A stretch of DNA of 11,881 nt from CAZJYI01 sp964550025 (GCA_964550025.1 CAZJYI010000249.1:1-11881), one strand, 5' to 3'. Positions 1 through 6,976 are shown, counted from the first letter of the stretch. Numbers and translations are program-made. Notes: generated from the letters alone by a model not told the origin.

Positions 1-1294
1 CGTCGACGAAGAACTTCTCGTCGCCCTCGCCCCACCACCAGTGGCCGTTGCACCATTTGACCTTCTCGCAACGCCCGCCGCGCGGGTTCCACACGTGCAG
101 CATCATGCCGCAGAAACGCCCCTTGCCGGTTGTGCGCACGACCGTCCAATCGGGCCAACGGTCCTTGCCGACGGGCATCACGTCACGATGCCACTTGGCG
201 TGGAACCGGCCGTACTCCTCCACCGGTCGCGACAACGGGGCGTGCGCGATCTCGAAGGCCACCTCTTTCGACCGGTCCCCCTCGTTGAGCAGTTCCACGC
301 GCGCCGACTCGGCGAACGGCATGTACCACAGCGAGTAGAAGCCGTCGTCGGTCATACCGAGGGGAAGTGACTTGTAGCGGTTGACACCGGGCGCCGTGCC
401 GAAAAAGTCGCCCAGCGGGCACCAGACCGCCGGTGCGGGCGCGCCGTCCCACGTGATGCGCAGCACGAGGTGCCGCAACGCCGCCATCTGATCGGCCCGG
501 TCCTTGAACTCGGTCTTCACGCGTATCGCCGTGATCGCCCGCGGACCGTTGAGCGTCACCACGGTCAGAGCGGAGTTCGGTTCGGCGGAAACGTTATGCC
601 TCGAAACCCGCTGCCCCTGCCGCTTGCCGGCGGGGTCCTGCCCGAGCTGCTCGGAGAAGTAGCCGTCCAGCACTTCCAGGGCGGCCACGGTGTCCGGTTT
701 CGCCGCATCCGCAAAGCGCGGCAGCTTCGTTCCATCAGGCAGCGTGGTGTACGTGATCTGGTAGTACCGTCCCCATCCCTTGTCGGCCACGATCTTGCAC
801 GACCGGTTATACGGGATCGGGAAATAGAGGTTCTTGCCGCGGGCGGACTCGTACCCGAGTGTGCCGTAGTCGAAGGGCGGGTGCTGTGCGTCGAAGTAGT
901 GTGCGAACGGCATATCGATCGCGGTCTCGCCGTCGATGAGCACGCGCACGTGCCCCTGCTCGGGCTTGGCCGACCAGATGCGCCAGATCACGCCCGGCCC
1001 GTCCATCTCGGCGATAACCTGGCTTTCACCCTCCATACGGATGCGGCCGTTGCCGTCCCCGTTGGCTTCCCACTTCACGTACTTGCCGCTGAAGGCATCG
1101 TACGCAGCCGCCCGGTCGTAGCTCGACCACATGGCACCACGTTCGCCCGAATCCGGCAACAGGGCCAGCCGCTCCAGATCGGTCATGCGTTTGACAAGGT
1201 CCACGTAGGTCAACGTCTCGGCGCGGGCAACAGGCATCACGGCAAGAAGCGCGGTCGCTATGGGCGGGAGAATCCGTTTCATGTCCGAGATCAT
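1..1294 (-). CDS. Secreted DUF2961 / GH172-family glycoside hydrolase, partial (C-terminus beyond the window)
   Basis: The frame is open for 431 codons from the ATG at 1294 to the left edge and has no stop in the window. The N-terminus has a signal peptide: a KR after the internal Met5, a hydrophobic run, then VARA before Glu26, a good signal peptidase I site, so the protein is exported. DUF2961 hallmarks follow: RGKNLYFPIPY then a YYQITY strand in the first half, and WWWGEGDEKFFVD at residues 419-431. From family knowledge, DUF2961 proteins are now GH172, fructofuranose- and D-arabinofuranose-active enzymes using two glutamates. I infer that Glu423 in GEGDE is one and that the second lies about 21 residues on, outside the window. 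The substrate cannot be told. It is divergent from the fucose-isomerase-like gene, suggesting a shared carbohydrate role. The start is preferred over Met5 because of its strong ribosome binding site. Family call is firm; activity is inference. Confidence 0.88.
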   Translation of the reverse strand, partial: MISDMKRILPPIATALLAVMPVARAETLTYVDLVKRMTDLERLALLPDSGERGAMWSSYDRAAAYDAFSGKYVKWEANGDGNGRIRMEGESQVIAEMDGPGVIWRIWSAKPEQGHVRVLIDGETAIDMPFAHYFDAQHPPFDYGTLGYESARGKNLYFPIPYNRSCKIVADKGWGRYYQITYTTLPDGTKLPRFADAAKPDTVAALEVLDGYFSEQLGQDPAGKRQGQRVSRHNVSAEPNSALTVVTLNGPRAITAIRVKTEFKDRADQMAALRHLVLRITWDGAPAPAVWCPLGDFFGTAPGVNRYKSLPLGMTDDGFYSLWYMPFAESARVELLNEGDRSKEVAFEIAHAPLSRPVEEYGRFHAKWHRDVMPVGKDRWPDWTVVRTTGKGRFCGMMLHVWNPRGGRCEKVKWCNGHWWWGEGDEKFFVD

Positions 1295-1302
1295 CTGATG
1301 TT

Positions 1303-1308
1303 CCTCCT
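1303..1308 (-). promoter_or_regulatory. Ribosome binding site of the GH172 gene
   Basis: AGGAGG on the minus strand lies 8 nt upstream of the ATG at 1294. It decides that start over the in-frame ATG at 1282. Confidence 0.8.
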
Positions 1309-1362
1309 CTGTGGTTGTCGCGGACCAGTGGCACTGTACAGGACAACACCCGTCCGTGGCAG

Positions 1363-1420
1363 CAAAAAGGGGACAGTTCTACCGACCCGCGGTGCGGGGA
1401 GTCGGGTTACAGAACCGACT
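1363..1420. repeat. REP/RAYT-like motif and hairpins in the divergent spacer
   Basis: The stretch starts with an A-run then GGGGACAGTTCTACCGAC. Two competing short hairpins follow: CCGACCCGC (1382-1390) pairs with GCGG plus GTCGG (1394-1405, GGA bulge), and GTCGGGTT (1401-1408) pairs with AACCGAC (1413-1419). The AAAAGGGGACAG type of motif resembles ends seen next to REP-associated tyrosine transposase genes in many phyla. No transposase is present here, so it would be a solo element or scar. This rests on resemblance only. The rest of the 278 bp spacer must hold the promoters of both divergent genes, but no convincing -35/-10 pair stands out. Confidence 0.35.
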
Positions 1421-1572
1421 TACGACGGAAGGTGCCGAACACAAGGGTCGGGGATTCCAGGGACGGGGGTGATGATCAAGTGCCTATTGACCACCTTGGA
1501 TCGAATTCTGCACACTGGGAATGACGTAATGGTCGGCAACTGATTCTGTCCGGATCGAGAAGGAGACGCCAC

Positions 1573-3042
1573 ATGCACCAACCGCGCACCCCCCTCATCC
1601 CCCACTGCAACCGACGCCAGTTCATGGCTGGAACCGGAATGGCCTTTGCCCTGGCGGGGACGCCGTTCCTGTTCGCCGCGGACGAAGAGGTCTCCCTGCC
1701 GAAGAAGACCGGCGCCACCGTGCGGGCGATCTTTCTCTATCCGCCCTCAGAGGTCTTCTCCGGCAAGGAGGACGGCTGGTGGAGCTGGCCGGGGAACGAG
1801 TTCGACGCCGAGGGGCGGCAGAAGCAGTACGTCTCCGAGCTGCGGAAGATGGAAAAGCGGCTGGGGGTGAAGGTCGTCGTAGACCCGAAGCCGGTCGCCA
1901 ACAAGGCGGATGCGCAACGGGTGGCCAAGGAGCTTGAAGGCAACCCCGTCGACGGCGTCCTCCTCGTGATGTTCTACAACCGGATCCTGTCGGAAGCAGA
2001 CACCCTGCTGGCAGCGGCGGACAAGCTGGGCATTCCGGCCATTTTCTACGTCGGGCTTGGCGTCAAGCACGGCCAGGTTAGCCACTACCGGCGCCCCGGC
2101 CTGTACTTCATCCAGTCGCTCGACAATTTCGCCGCCATCGAAAACGGGCTGCGGATGATCAACGCGAAGAAGCTGATGGCCCAGAGCAAGCTTCTCAGCA
2201 TCACGGAGGCGAAGGAGCCGCGCGAAGGCACGGAGAAGTTCTTCGGCACCAAGGTGCGGGTGATTCCGTTTGCACAGTACGCCGCGGCGTTCAAGAGCCT
2301 GACGATCCCGGCCGAAACAAGGAACCAGTTCAAGAGCGTTGTGAATGGCGCGCGAGAGATGCGCGGCATCACAGACGAGTCGCTGGAGAACGCGATGCGC
2401 GCACACTGCGCACTGAAGCAACTCCTGCGCGAAGAGGCGGCCGACGGACTGACGATGAACTGCCTCAAGCGCGGCATGCTCAAGCCCTGCATCAGCTTCT
2501 CGCTGCTCAACAGCGCCCTGATCCCGGCGGCGTGCGAAAACGACTTCCCGGCCATGTACACGCAATTGCTCGGGCAACTGCTGACCGGGCGACCGGGGTT
2601 CCAGCACAACCCGGCGTTCGACACCGAGAAGAACCACTACTACGCCTCGCACTGCACCTGCCCGGCGAAGCTCTACGGCCCTGACGAGAAGGATGCAGCC
2701 TACCTCCTCCGCCGTTTCGCGCACACCAACGAGGGAAGCTGCGCGGTGCAGGTGTTCTGGAAACCCGACGATCCGGTCACGATGGTGCGCTACTATCCCG
2801 GAAAGGAGCCGGCGCTGGACGTCTACGCGGGCCGCGTCGCGAAATCGCACGCCATGCCGCCCGTGGGCGGCTGCACGACCAACGTCGCGATCGAGCTCAC
2901 CGACCGGACGGACGCCCTGATGGTCAAGGGGCACCACAACCTGCTCTTCTGCGGCGACTTCGCCCGCAGGTTCCGGCTCTTCGCCATGCTGCACAAGATG
3001 CGTCTGGCCAAAACGGGCTACACGGGGCCGTGGCCGGGGTAG
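1573..3042 (+). CDS. Tat-exported protein with L-fucose/L-arabinose isomerase-like fold
   Basis: 489 aa. The N-terminus is a twin-arginine signal: CNRRQFMAG (RR at 14-15), a hydrophobic segment, then FLFAA before an acidic start of the mature chain near residue 37. The remainder resembles the sugar-isomerase superfamily (FucI/AraA). An N-terminal Rossmann-like region (about 50-240) contains GIPAIFYVGLG at 153-163. The C-terminal domain shows IPAACENDFPA at 317-327, with the acidic CExD metal-site type of motif, then a LLTGRP helix end, SHC at 359-361 and GHHNLLFCGD at 453-462. Family isomerases interconvert aldoses and ketoses with Mn2+ in the cytosol; an exported member may act on free sugars in the periplasm or have another role. 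The start is supported by AGGAG at 1561-1565, 7 nt upstream. Fold call is fairly firm; substrate unknown. Confidence 0.78.
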   Translation: MHQPRTPLIPHCNRRQFMAGTGMAFALAGTPFLFAADEEVSLPKKTGATVRAIFLYPPSEVFSGKEDGWWSWPGNEFDAEGRQKQYVSELRKMEKRLGVKVVVDPKPVANKADAQRVAKELEGNPVDGVLLVMFYNRILSEADTLLAAADKLGIPAIFYVGLGVKHGQVSHYRRPGLYFIQSLDNFAAIENGLRMINAKKLMAQSKLLSITEAKEPREGTEKFFGTKVRVIPFAQYAAAFKSLTIPAETRNQFKSVVNGAREMRGITDESLENAMRAHCALKQLLREEAADGLTMNCLKRGMLKPCISFSLLNSALIPAACENDFPAMYTQLLGQLLTGRPGFQHNPAFDTEKNHYYASHCTCPAKLYGPDEKDAAYLLRRFAHTNEGSCAVQVFWKPDDPVTMVRYYPGKEPALDVYAGRVAKSHAMPPVGGCTTNVAIELTDRTDALMVKGHHNLLFCGDFARRFRLFAMLHKMRLAKTGYTGPWPG

Positions 3043-3044
3043 CG

Positions 3045-3089
3045 CCGGCTTTCAGCCGGTGACGAGTAGGGCCGGCATTCGGCCGGCCC
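3045..3089. terminator. Tandem GC-rich hairpins at the 3' end of the isomerase-like gene
   Basis: Two hairpins follow the stop at 3042. The first is CCGGCT-ttc-AGCCGG (3045-3059). The second is a perfect 8-bp stem, GGGCCGGC-attcg-GCCGGCCC (3069-3089). There is no T-tract, so intrinsic termination is not proven, but the position between two convergent genes suits a bidirectional stop or mRNA-end protection. The hairpins also resemble the dispersed repeat family beside them. Confidence 0.5.
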
Positions 3090-3100
3090 ATTCCCCGCCG

Positions 3101-3162
3101 GGCGTTCCCCCCGCCGGCTGGAACCCGGCGGAACTGTTCACCCCGCGGGAGCGGGGCGGTAC
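3101..3162 (+). repeat. Dispersed two-hairpin repeat, copy 1
   Basis: The copy holds stem CCGCCGG-ctggaac-CCGGCGG (3111-3131) then CCCCGC-ggga-GCGGGG (3141-3156). The 21 bases at 3138-3158 are exactly the reverse complement of 6769-6789, and the flanking bases are also similar (GGGCGT at one end, a GCCGGCTGGAA core, AC.GTTCACC in the middle). It overlaps the last codons of the esterase. No coding role is evident beyond that. Confidence 0.75.
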
Positions 3163-3935
3163 GGTCCCAGCCATTCCAGCACGCGCTGGATCTGGATATC
3201 CCAGTAGCCCCATTCGTGATCGCCGGGGCCTTCTTCGTAGGTAAGGTCCAGGCCGAGCGAGAGCGCGCGGTCGCGGAAGCGGATGTTCTGATCGTAGAGG
3301 AAGTCTTCCGTGCCGCAGCACTGGTAGAGCCGGGGTTTTGGGCCGCTGCCGGCGGCCAGGCGTTCTGCGCAGGCCAGCAGATCGTTGTCCGACCCCTCCT
3401 TCACGCCTTCCGGGCCGAAGACAAGCTGCAGGTCCTGGGCAACACGCTCATCCGCCTCGGGCGTCCGGCCGGCGATGTCGAGGGCCCCGGACAGGCTCGC
3501 ACCGGCGCAATAGCGGTCGGCGCAACGGAGGGCGATTTTGAAGGCGCCGTACCCGCCCATAGAGAGGCCCGCGACGAAGTTCCGCTCGCGTTCCGCGGCG
3601 AGGGGAAAGAATGAACGCGCCAGGGAGGGAAGCTCTTCGGTGATGTAGGTCCAATAGCGGTAGCCGCTCGCCATGTCGGTGTAGAAGCTGCGGTGAACGT
3701 TGGGCATGACGACGGCCAGTCCGAGCGGCGCCACGTAGCGCTCGATGGAAGTACGCCGCTGCCAGATGGTGTGATCATCGGACAGGCCGTGCAGCAGCAA
3801 CAGGCAGGGATGCCGGTCGCCGGAAGCCGTCCCCTGCATGCCGATTTGCTCCTGGGTCTGTTGCGGCAGAACGACGTCCATCGACATCTGCATGCCGAGA
3901 ACGTCCGAGAAAAAGTTGCAGTGAATCAGTGCCAT
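3138..3935 (-). CDS. Esterase family protein, alpha/beta hydrolase (PF00756, tributyrin-esterase / S-formylglutathione-hydrolase-like)
   Basis: 265 aa from the ATG at 3935. The putative catalytic triad is visible: nucleophile Ser125 in GLSMGGYGA (123-131), Asp211 in CGTEDFLYDQN (207-217) and His240 in GDHEWGYWD (238-246). LLLLHGLSDD (45-54) gives the oxyanion-side loop after a strand. The N-terminus MALIHCNFFSDVLGM, with a following VVLPQ strand, is typical of the small cytosolic esterase subgroup active on short acyl or acetyl esters; no signal peptide is present. A longer frame reaches 3998, but AGGAG 5 nt before 3935 and the family's normal N-terminus support the shorter start. The C-terminal tail RPAPAG and the stop lie in a dispersed hairpin repeat, an oddity. 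It converges on the isomerase-like gene and diverges from the sigma factor. Exact substrate unknown; deacetylation of sugars is possible. Confidence 0.88.
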   Translation of the reverse strand: MALIHCNFFSDVLGMQMSMDVVLPQQTQEQIGMQGTASGDRHPCLLLLHGLSDDHTIWQRRTSIERYVAPLGLAVVMPNVHRSFYTDMASGYRYWTYITEELPSLARSFFPLAAERERNFVAGLSMGGYGAFKIALRCADRYCAGASLSGALDIAGRTPEADERVAQDLQLVFGPEGVKEGSDNDLLACAERLAAGSGPKPRLYQCCGTEDFLYDQNIRFRDRALSLGLDLTYEEGPGDHEWGYWDIQIQRVLEWLGPYRPAPAG

Positions 3936-3940
3936 GACCG

Positions 3941-3945
3941 CTCCT
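3941..3945 (-). promoter_or_regulatory. Ribosome binding site deciding the esterase start
   Basis: AGGAG on the minus strand sits 5 nt before the ATG at 3935. The longer in-frame start at 3998 would add 21 residues with no family resemblance. Confidence 0.7.
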
Positions 3946-4029
3946 ATGTGTTCAGTAGGGGCAGGAGTATGTCGCGCGGAGCGAGCCAGGTCAAGCAAGG
4001 CGCCCCGGGAGGCAACCGTATGCGCACGA

Positions 4030-4118
4030 GTCCCATACGTCCTATTCGTCCTATGAGTCCCATGGGACGGATGGGACCTATGGGACTTATGGGACCTATG
4101 GGACTTATGGGACGGATG
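4030..4118. repeat. Head-to-head 9-bp minisatellite able to form a long hairpin
   Basis: Four units of GTCCyATnn (7-mers at 4030, 4039, 4048 and 4057) run into six units of ATGGGACnn (starting 4062, 4071, 4080, 4089, 4098 and 4107). They meet at the perfect palindrome GTCCCATGGGAC (4057-4068). All units keep exact 9 bp spacing, with only the two linker bases varying. A transcript could fold into four 7-bp helices separated by mostly unpaired 2x2 loops. The element fills the divergent spacer between the esterase and the sigma factor, ending 75 bp before the sigma start. Confidence 0.9.
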
Positions 4119-4192
4119 TTTTTGAGTTGGCGCGCTTTTTTTGTCAGGATCTGCGGAGCGGCGGCCATATACAGGGTGAAAGGCAGGGAACC

Positions 4193-5494
4193 ATGGATGA
4201 CTGGGGTCTACTTGAACGATACGCGCAAGAGGGTGACGAAGCGGCCTTCACCGAGTTGGTCAAGCGTCACACGCCCATGGTCTTTGCCAGCGCGTGCCGC
4301 CGCGCGGGACGGCAGCATGCCGAGGATGTCACGCAGGCTGTCTTCGTCATGCTCACGAGAAAGATGCACCGTATGGCGCGACGCAAGCGCGGCACCCTTG
4401 CCGGTTGGCTCTTTGCGGTCACGCGCTACGCGGCGTCCGAAGCACTCCGCCAGGAGCGTCGGCGACGCGACAGGGAACACGTGGCCGGGGAACGGCAACA
4501 GATGATGACCGAGGAACAGACAGACGCAGTCGATGCGGCCGAGGTGCTGCCCCTGCTCGATGCGGCCCTGGACAACCTGGGGCGAAAGGACCGCGACGCG
4601 GTCATTCTGCGCTTTTTCCGCGGCGCAGCCTACGCTGACGTGGGCGATGCCCTGGGACTGTCGGAAAACGCGGCCACCAAGCGTGTGGCAAGGGCCGTCG
4701 AGAAGCTGCGCCGCTTCTTTGCCCGCCGCAACATCGTCCTTTCGGCAGCGGGGCTGACCGGGCTGCTGGTTTCCGATGGCGTCATGGAAATCCCGCCCGG
4801 GCTGGCGGCCGGCCTGGCGACAGCGGCAGCCGCTTCCGGAACGGCCGTAGCCGCGGGTATCGCCGCTCTCGCGGAGGGCGCCGGCAAGCTCATCCTCGTA
4901 GCGCAGGCCAAAGTGGCGGCCATAGGCACGGGCGTCGCCGTAGCCGTGGCGACGGGTGCCGCGGTCACGGCCAACGCCCTGCTGCCCGTGCCCCCTCCCC
5001 CGCTGCGTTTGGAGCGGATCGAGCCTTTCCCTCTCGTCTACAAAGCCCGGAACACGCTGCCCAACGGAAACGTGCAGTTCCAGCTCAACGACAGCCGCAG
5101 CGGGCAGACACACTTTGCCGGTATCGGACAGAACGCGGCGGAGTTCCTCGTGAAGCACCATCAACCCAGGACAACGACAAACGTGGTCCCCGGACTGCCC
5201 GAACCGCGGGTTACCGACGTCTCCGAGCTCACCCTCGCTCGCGGCGCCCGTGAGATCGTCCTGACCAGGGAACACGGTGACCCTCCCGAGGGGACGCGGG
5301 TACATTTCGTGGATACAGAAGATTCTCGTCGCTTTGCCGTGTGGATTCACGACGTGTTTCACGTCGGCAATCAATCGTTCGAGTTGCGCGCGCTCGATCG
5401 GACGGAGCGTATCGCCATCATTCGCCGTCTGAGCGACGGTCGGGAGATGGCGGTCACAACGGAGGAAACGAAAACCGTCCAGACAGGAGGGTAA
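4193..5494 (+). CDS. ECF-type RNA polymerase sigma factor with membrane-spanning C-terminal extension
   Basis: 433 aa from the ATG at 4193. Sigma region 2 covers about residues 5-93 (DEAAFTELVKRH, then AEDVTQAVFVMLTRK, then GWLFAVTRYAA). Region 4 covers about 118-176 (LDAALDNLGRKDRDAVILRFF, helix-turn-helix around AAYADVGDALGLSENAATKRV). The family's usual length is under 200 aa. Here an Ala/Gly-rich hydrophobic stretch (183-263, best membrane segment about 240-263) follows, then a Pro-rich linker LPVPPPP and a 165-residue beta-rich domain that I do not recognise. I infer a membrane-tethered sigma factor whose tail may sense an envelope signal, in place of or beside an anti-sigma factor. An upstream in-frame TTG at 4127 is rejected. 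The Shine-Dalgarno is weak (AGGCAGGGA). A coiled-coil membrane protein follows 4 bp downstream. Sigma call firm; tethering is inference. Confidence 0.88.
   Translation: MDDWGLLERYAQEGDEAAFTELVKRHTPMVFASACRRAGRQHAEDVTQAVFVMLTRKMHRMARRKRGTLAGWLFAVTRYAASEALRQERRRRDREHVAGERQQMMTEEQTDAVDAAEVLPLLDAALDNLGRKDRDAVILRFFRGAAYADVGDALGLSENAATKRVARAVEKLRRFFARRNIVLSAAGLTGLLVSDGVMEIPPGLAAGLATAAAASGTAVAAGIAALAEGAGKLILVAQAKVAAIGTGVAVAVATGAAVTANALLPVPPPPLRLERIEPFPLVYKARNTLPNGNVQFQLNDSRSGQTHFAGIGQNAAEFLVKHHQPRTTTNVVPGLPEPRVTDVSELTLARGAREIVLTREHGDPPEGTRVHFVDTEDSRRFAVWIHDVFHVGNQSFELRALDRTERIAIIRRLSDGREMAVTTEETKTVQTGG
5485..5490 (+). promoter_or_regulatory. Ribosome binding site inside the end of the sigma gene
   Basis: AGGAGG overlaps the last sigma codons and lies 8 nt before the ATG at 5499. 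It is much stronger than the site of the sigma gene itself, suggesting the downstream partner is made in larger amount from the shared mRNA. Confidence 0.75.
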
Positions 5495-5498
5495 GACC

Positions 5499-6608
5499 AT
5501 GGCCAAGCTGTTGAAGGGACTTGTCGTCATGCTCCTGGCCGTCTCGGCCGTCGCGCTGGTGCTCAGTTTCATGCTGTTCCAGAAGCGAGAGGAGCTGAAA
5601 GGACGCACGCAGATACTCGAAGGCGTCACGGCCGCACTGGCGGCGACGTTCGAGGCGGAGGAACCGGTGGTGGAAAATCCGCCGGCGTATCCCGAACGTG
5701 ACATCGGAGACGTCACGAATCAGCCGGACGATGACCCCGAACGGGCAGGGTTCTGGGCCGACTTCCGCCACGAGTTGGAGCTCGCGGCGGCGGGAACCAT
5801 GAACCTGGTGAAACACCGCGACCAGCTCATGCAGTACTACCGGCTGGATCCCGTCACACTGAAGCCTATGCGCGACCCGCATTCGGGGCGCAAGCTGACC
5901 ACGGGACCGGGAACGATGCGGGAGTTGTTGGGCGGCGTCATCGCGAAGGCCGAGGAGCAGCTCGCCCGGCTGAACCTGACGCGGCTGCAGCTTCGCACGA
6001 CGCGCGAGGAACTAGTTACGTCGATCACCGCGCTCAACGGCCGTAAGCGGGAGCTGCGCGGCGCGCTGGCGACGATTACGGCCCGCGACACCACCGTCGG
6101 CCACCTGCGTAGCGAGGTGGCTGTCCGCGACGACCGCATCGACGAGTACGTGGCGCAGGTTTCGGACCTGAACGACACCGTACACGCGCGTGAGTTCACG
6201 ATCTCCGAGCAGAAGGAGAACATCTTCGATCTGGAAGACGAGGTCGAGCGACTGGACCACAAGATCAGGATTCTCATTGGCAAAGATCCCAAGGCCCTAT
6301 CGATCAGGGTGTGGGATTCCCTGAGCCGGGGGCTGAAAGGCGAAGTCTTGAAGGTCAACCCGGAGTGGAACTTCGTGATCCTCAAGCTCAACGGGGATTT
6401 CGTGGCGCAGTACGCCGCTGCACTGCAAAAGGACCCGAGCACTCCGCAACCGGAATTGGTCCTCTCACGGGATCTCGACGCCCGCAAGTCGTTCGTCACG
6501 AAGGTGCGCCTCAAGCACGTCGACCCGGTCCGCTGCATCGGCGTGGCGGACATCCTCACGAACTGGCTGCAGGCCTCGGTGCAGGCAGGCGACATCGCGG
6601 TGTACTGA
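5499..6608 (+). CDS. Membrane-anchored coiled-coil protein, sigma-factor partner of unknown function
   Basis: 369 aa. One N-terminal membrane helix (about 6-27, MAKLLKG then a Leu/Val/Ala run, followed by QKREE) anchors the protein with its bulk likely outside the cytoplasm. An acidic, Pro-rich region (52-82) follows, then a conserved-looking patch around YYRLDPVTLKPMRDPHSG (113-130). A long charged heptad-like region (about 140-260; EEQLARLNLTRLQLRTTREEL, ISEQKENIFDLEDEVERLDHKI) is a likely coiled coil. A C-terminal beta module carries GEVLKVNPEWNFVILKLNG (281-299); comparable G-V-VN-WNFV-L modules occur in PVC envelope proteins. Only 4 bp separate it from the sigma stop and it has its own strong SD, so the two are co-transcribed. 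It may be a regulator or an envelope structural protein. Topology is well supported; function is not known. Confidence 0.8.
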   Translation: MAKLLKGLVVMLLAVSAVALVLSFMLFQKREELKGRTQILEGVTAALAATFEAEEPVVENPPAYPERDIGDVTNQPDDDPERAGFWADFRHELELAAAGTMNLVKHRDQLMQYYRLDPVTLKPMRDPHSGRKLTTGPGTMRELLGGVIAKAEEQLARLNLTRLQLRTTREELVTSITALNGRKRELRGALATITARDTTVGHLRSEVAVRDDRIDEYVAQVSDLNDTVHAREFTISEQKENIFDLEDEVERLDHKIRILIGKDPKALSIRVWDSLSRGLKGEVLKVNPEWNFVILKLNGDFVAQYAAALQKDPSTPQPELVLSRDLDARKSFVTKVRLKHVDPVRCIGVADILTNWLQASVQAGDIAVY

Positions 6609-6611
6609 GAA

Positions 6612-6640
6612 AACGGGAGGGGCCGAGCGCCCCTCCCGTT
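6612..6640 (+). terminator. 12-bp stem terminator-like hairpin after the sigma/coiled-coil operon
   Basis: AACGGGAGGGGC (6612-6623) pairs perfectly with the complementary arm at 6629-6640 around a CGAGC loop, starting 4 bp after the stop codon. There is no U-tract after it, so it is a strong mRNA-end structure rather than a textbook intrinsic terminator. Confidence 0.65.
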
Positions 6641-6661
6641 CCACCGGTTCCTACCAGGCCA

Positions 6662-6727
6662 CTTGTGTACGCGGACACAAGAACTCGGCGCCGCATCCGA
6701 GAAGCCCGCGCTCGGCAAGCGCGGGCT
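6662..6727. other. Two perfect hairpins in the 368 bp spacer
   Basis: CTTGTGT-acgcgg-ACACAAG (6662-6681) is followed by AGCCCGCGCT-cggca-AGCGCGGGCT (6703-6727, 10-bp perfect stem), then ACTGGTTTTC. The second may act as an additional terminator with a short T-run. No gene is seen anywhere in 6609-6976. Confidence 0.5.
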
Positions 6728-6763
6728 ACTGGTTTTCGGCAACCGGATCCGCATACGCCGCCA

Positions 6764-6820
6764 CGTAGCGCCCCGCTCCCGCGGGGTGACCTGTGGGGCC
6801 GGCTTCCAGCCGGCACGCCC
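6764..6820 (-). repeat. Dispersed two-hairpin repeat, copy 2 (inverted)
   Basis: The copy has stem CCCCGC-tccc-GCGGGG (6771-6786) and stem GCCGGCT-tcc-AGCCGGC (6798-6814). The 21 bases at 6769-6789 are the exact reverse complement of 3138-3158, and both stem-loops keep the same order once inverted. It is extragenic here, unlike copy 1. Confidence 0.75.
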
Positions 6821-6909
6821 CCGTTACACGCACGTTACAGACGCAACACGCGTCCTTGCGTTTCAATAGGTAGGCATCGAAACGGGTAGCGACCCAGGAA
6901 GGAGGTACC

Positions 6910-6921
6910 GCAACCGGTTGC
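6910..6921. promoter_or_regulatory. 12-bp palindrome upstream of the envelope gene group
   Basis: GCAACCGGTTGC is a perfect palindrome 55 bp before the next start codon, where a dimeric regulator could bind. A related half, GCAACCGGATCC, occurs at 6739-6750. No promoter elements were confidently placed around it. Confidence 0.3.
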
Positions 6922-6976
6922 CACGACAACAACGCAAGCCTGCTTTTTCACCACCTGAAACCAGCGAGGAACCGAC

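Noticed and set aside
1487..1515. TTGACC as a -35 element for the isomerase-like gene
   Set aside because: No acceptable -10 hexamer at 16-18 bp downstream.
470..1543. Long plus-strand open frame opposite the GH172 gene
   Set aside because: Its product is low-complexity, Arg/Gly/Val-rich with no motifs. The opposite strand gives a clear signal peptide and DUF2961 motifs with a good SD.
1747..2994. 415-codon minus-strand open frame within the isomerase-like gene
   Set aside because: No start context or motifs; explained by codon bias of the plus-strand gene.
4030..4118. CRISPR array
   Set aside because: Units are 9 bp with 2-base linkers and invert at a palindrome; there are no 25-40 bp spacers and no cas genes.
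4166..4173. Promoter -10 (CATATA/TATACA) with TTGTCA at 4141-4146 before the sigma gene
   Set aside because: Spacer of 19-21 bp is too long for a standard promoter and would leave a very short leader; too weak to annotate.
4208..5716. 502-codon minus-strand open frame over the sigma gene
   Set aside because: It overlaps two well-supported plus-strand genes and shows no domain pattern.
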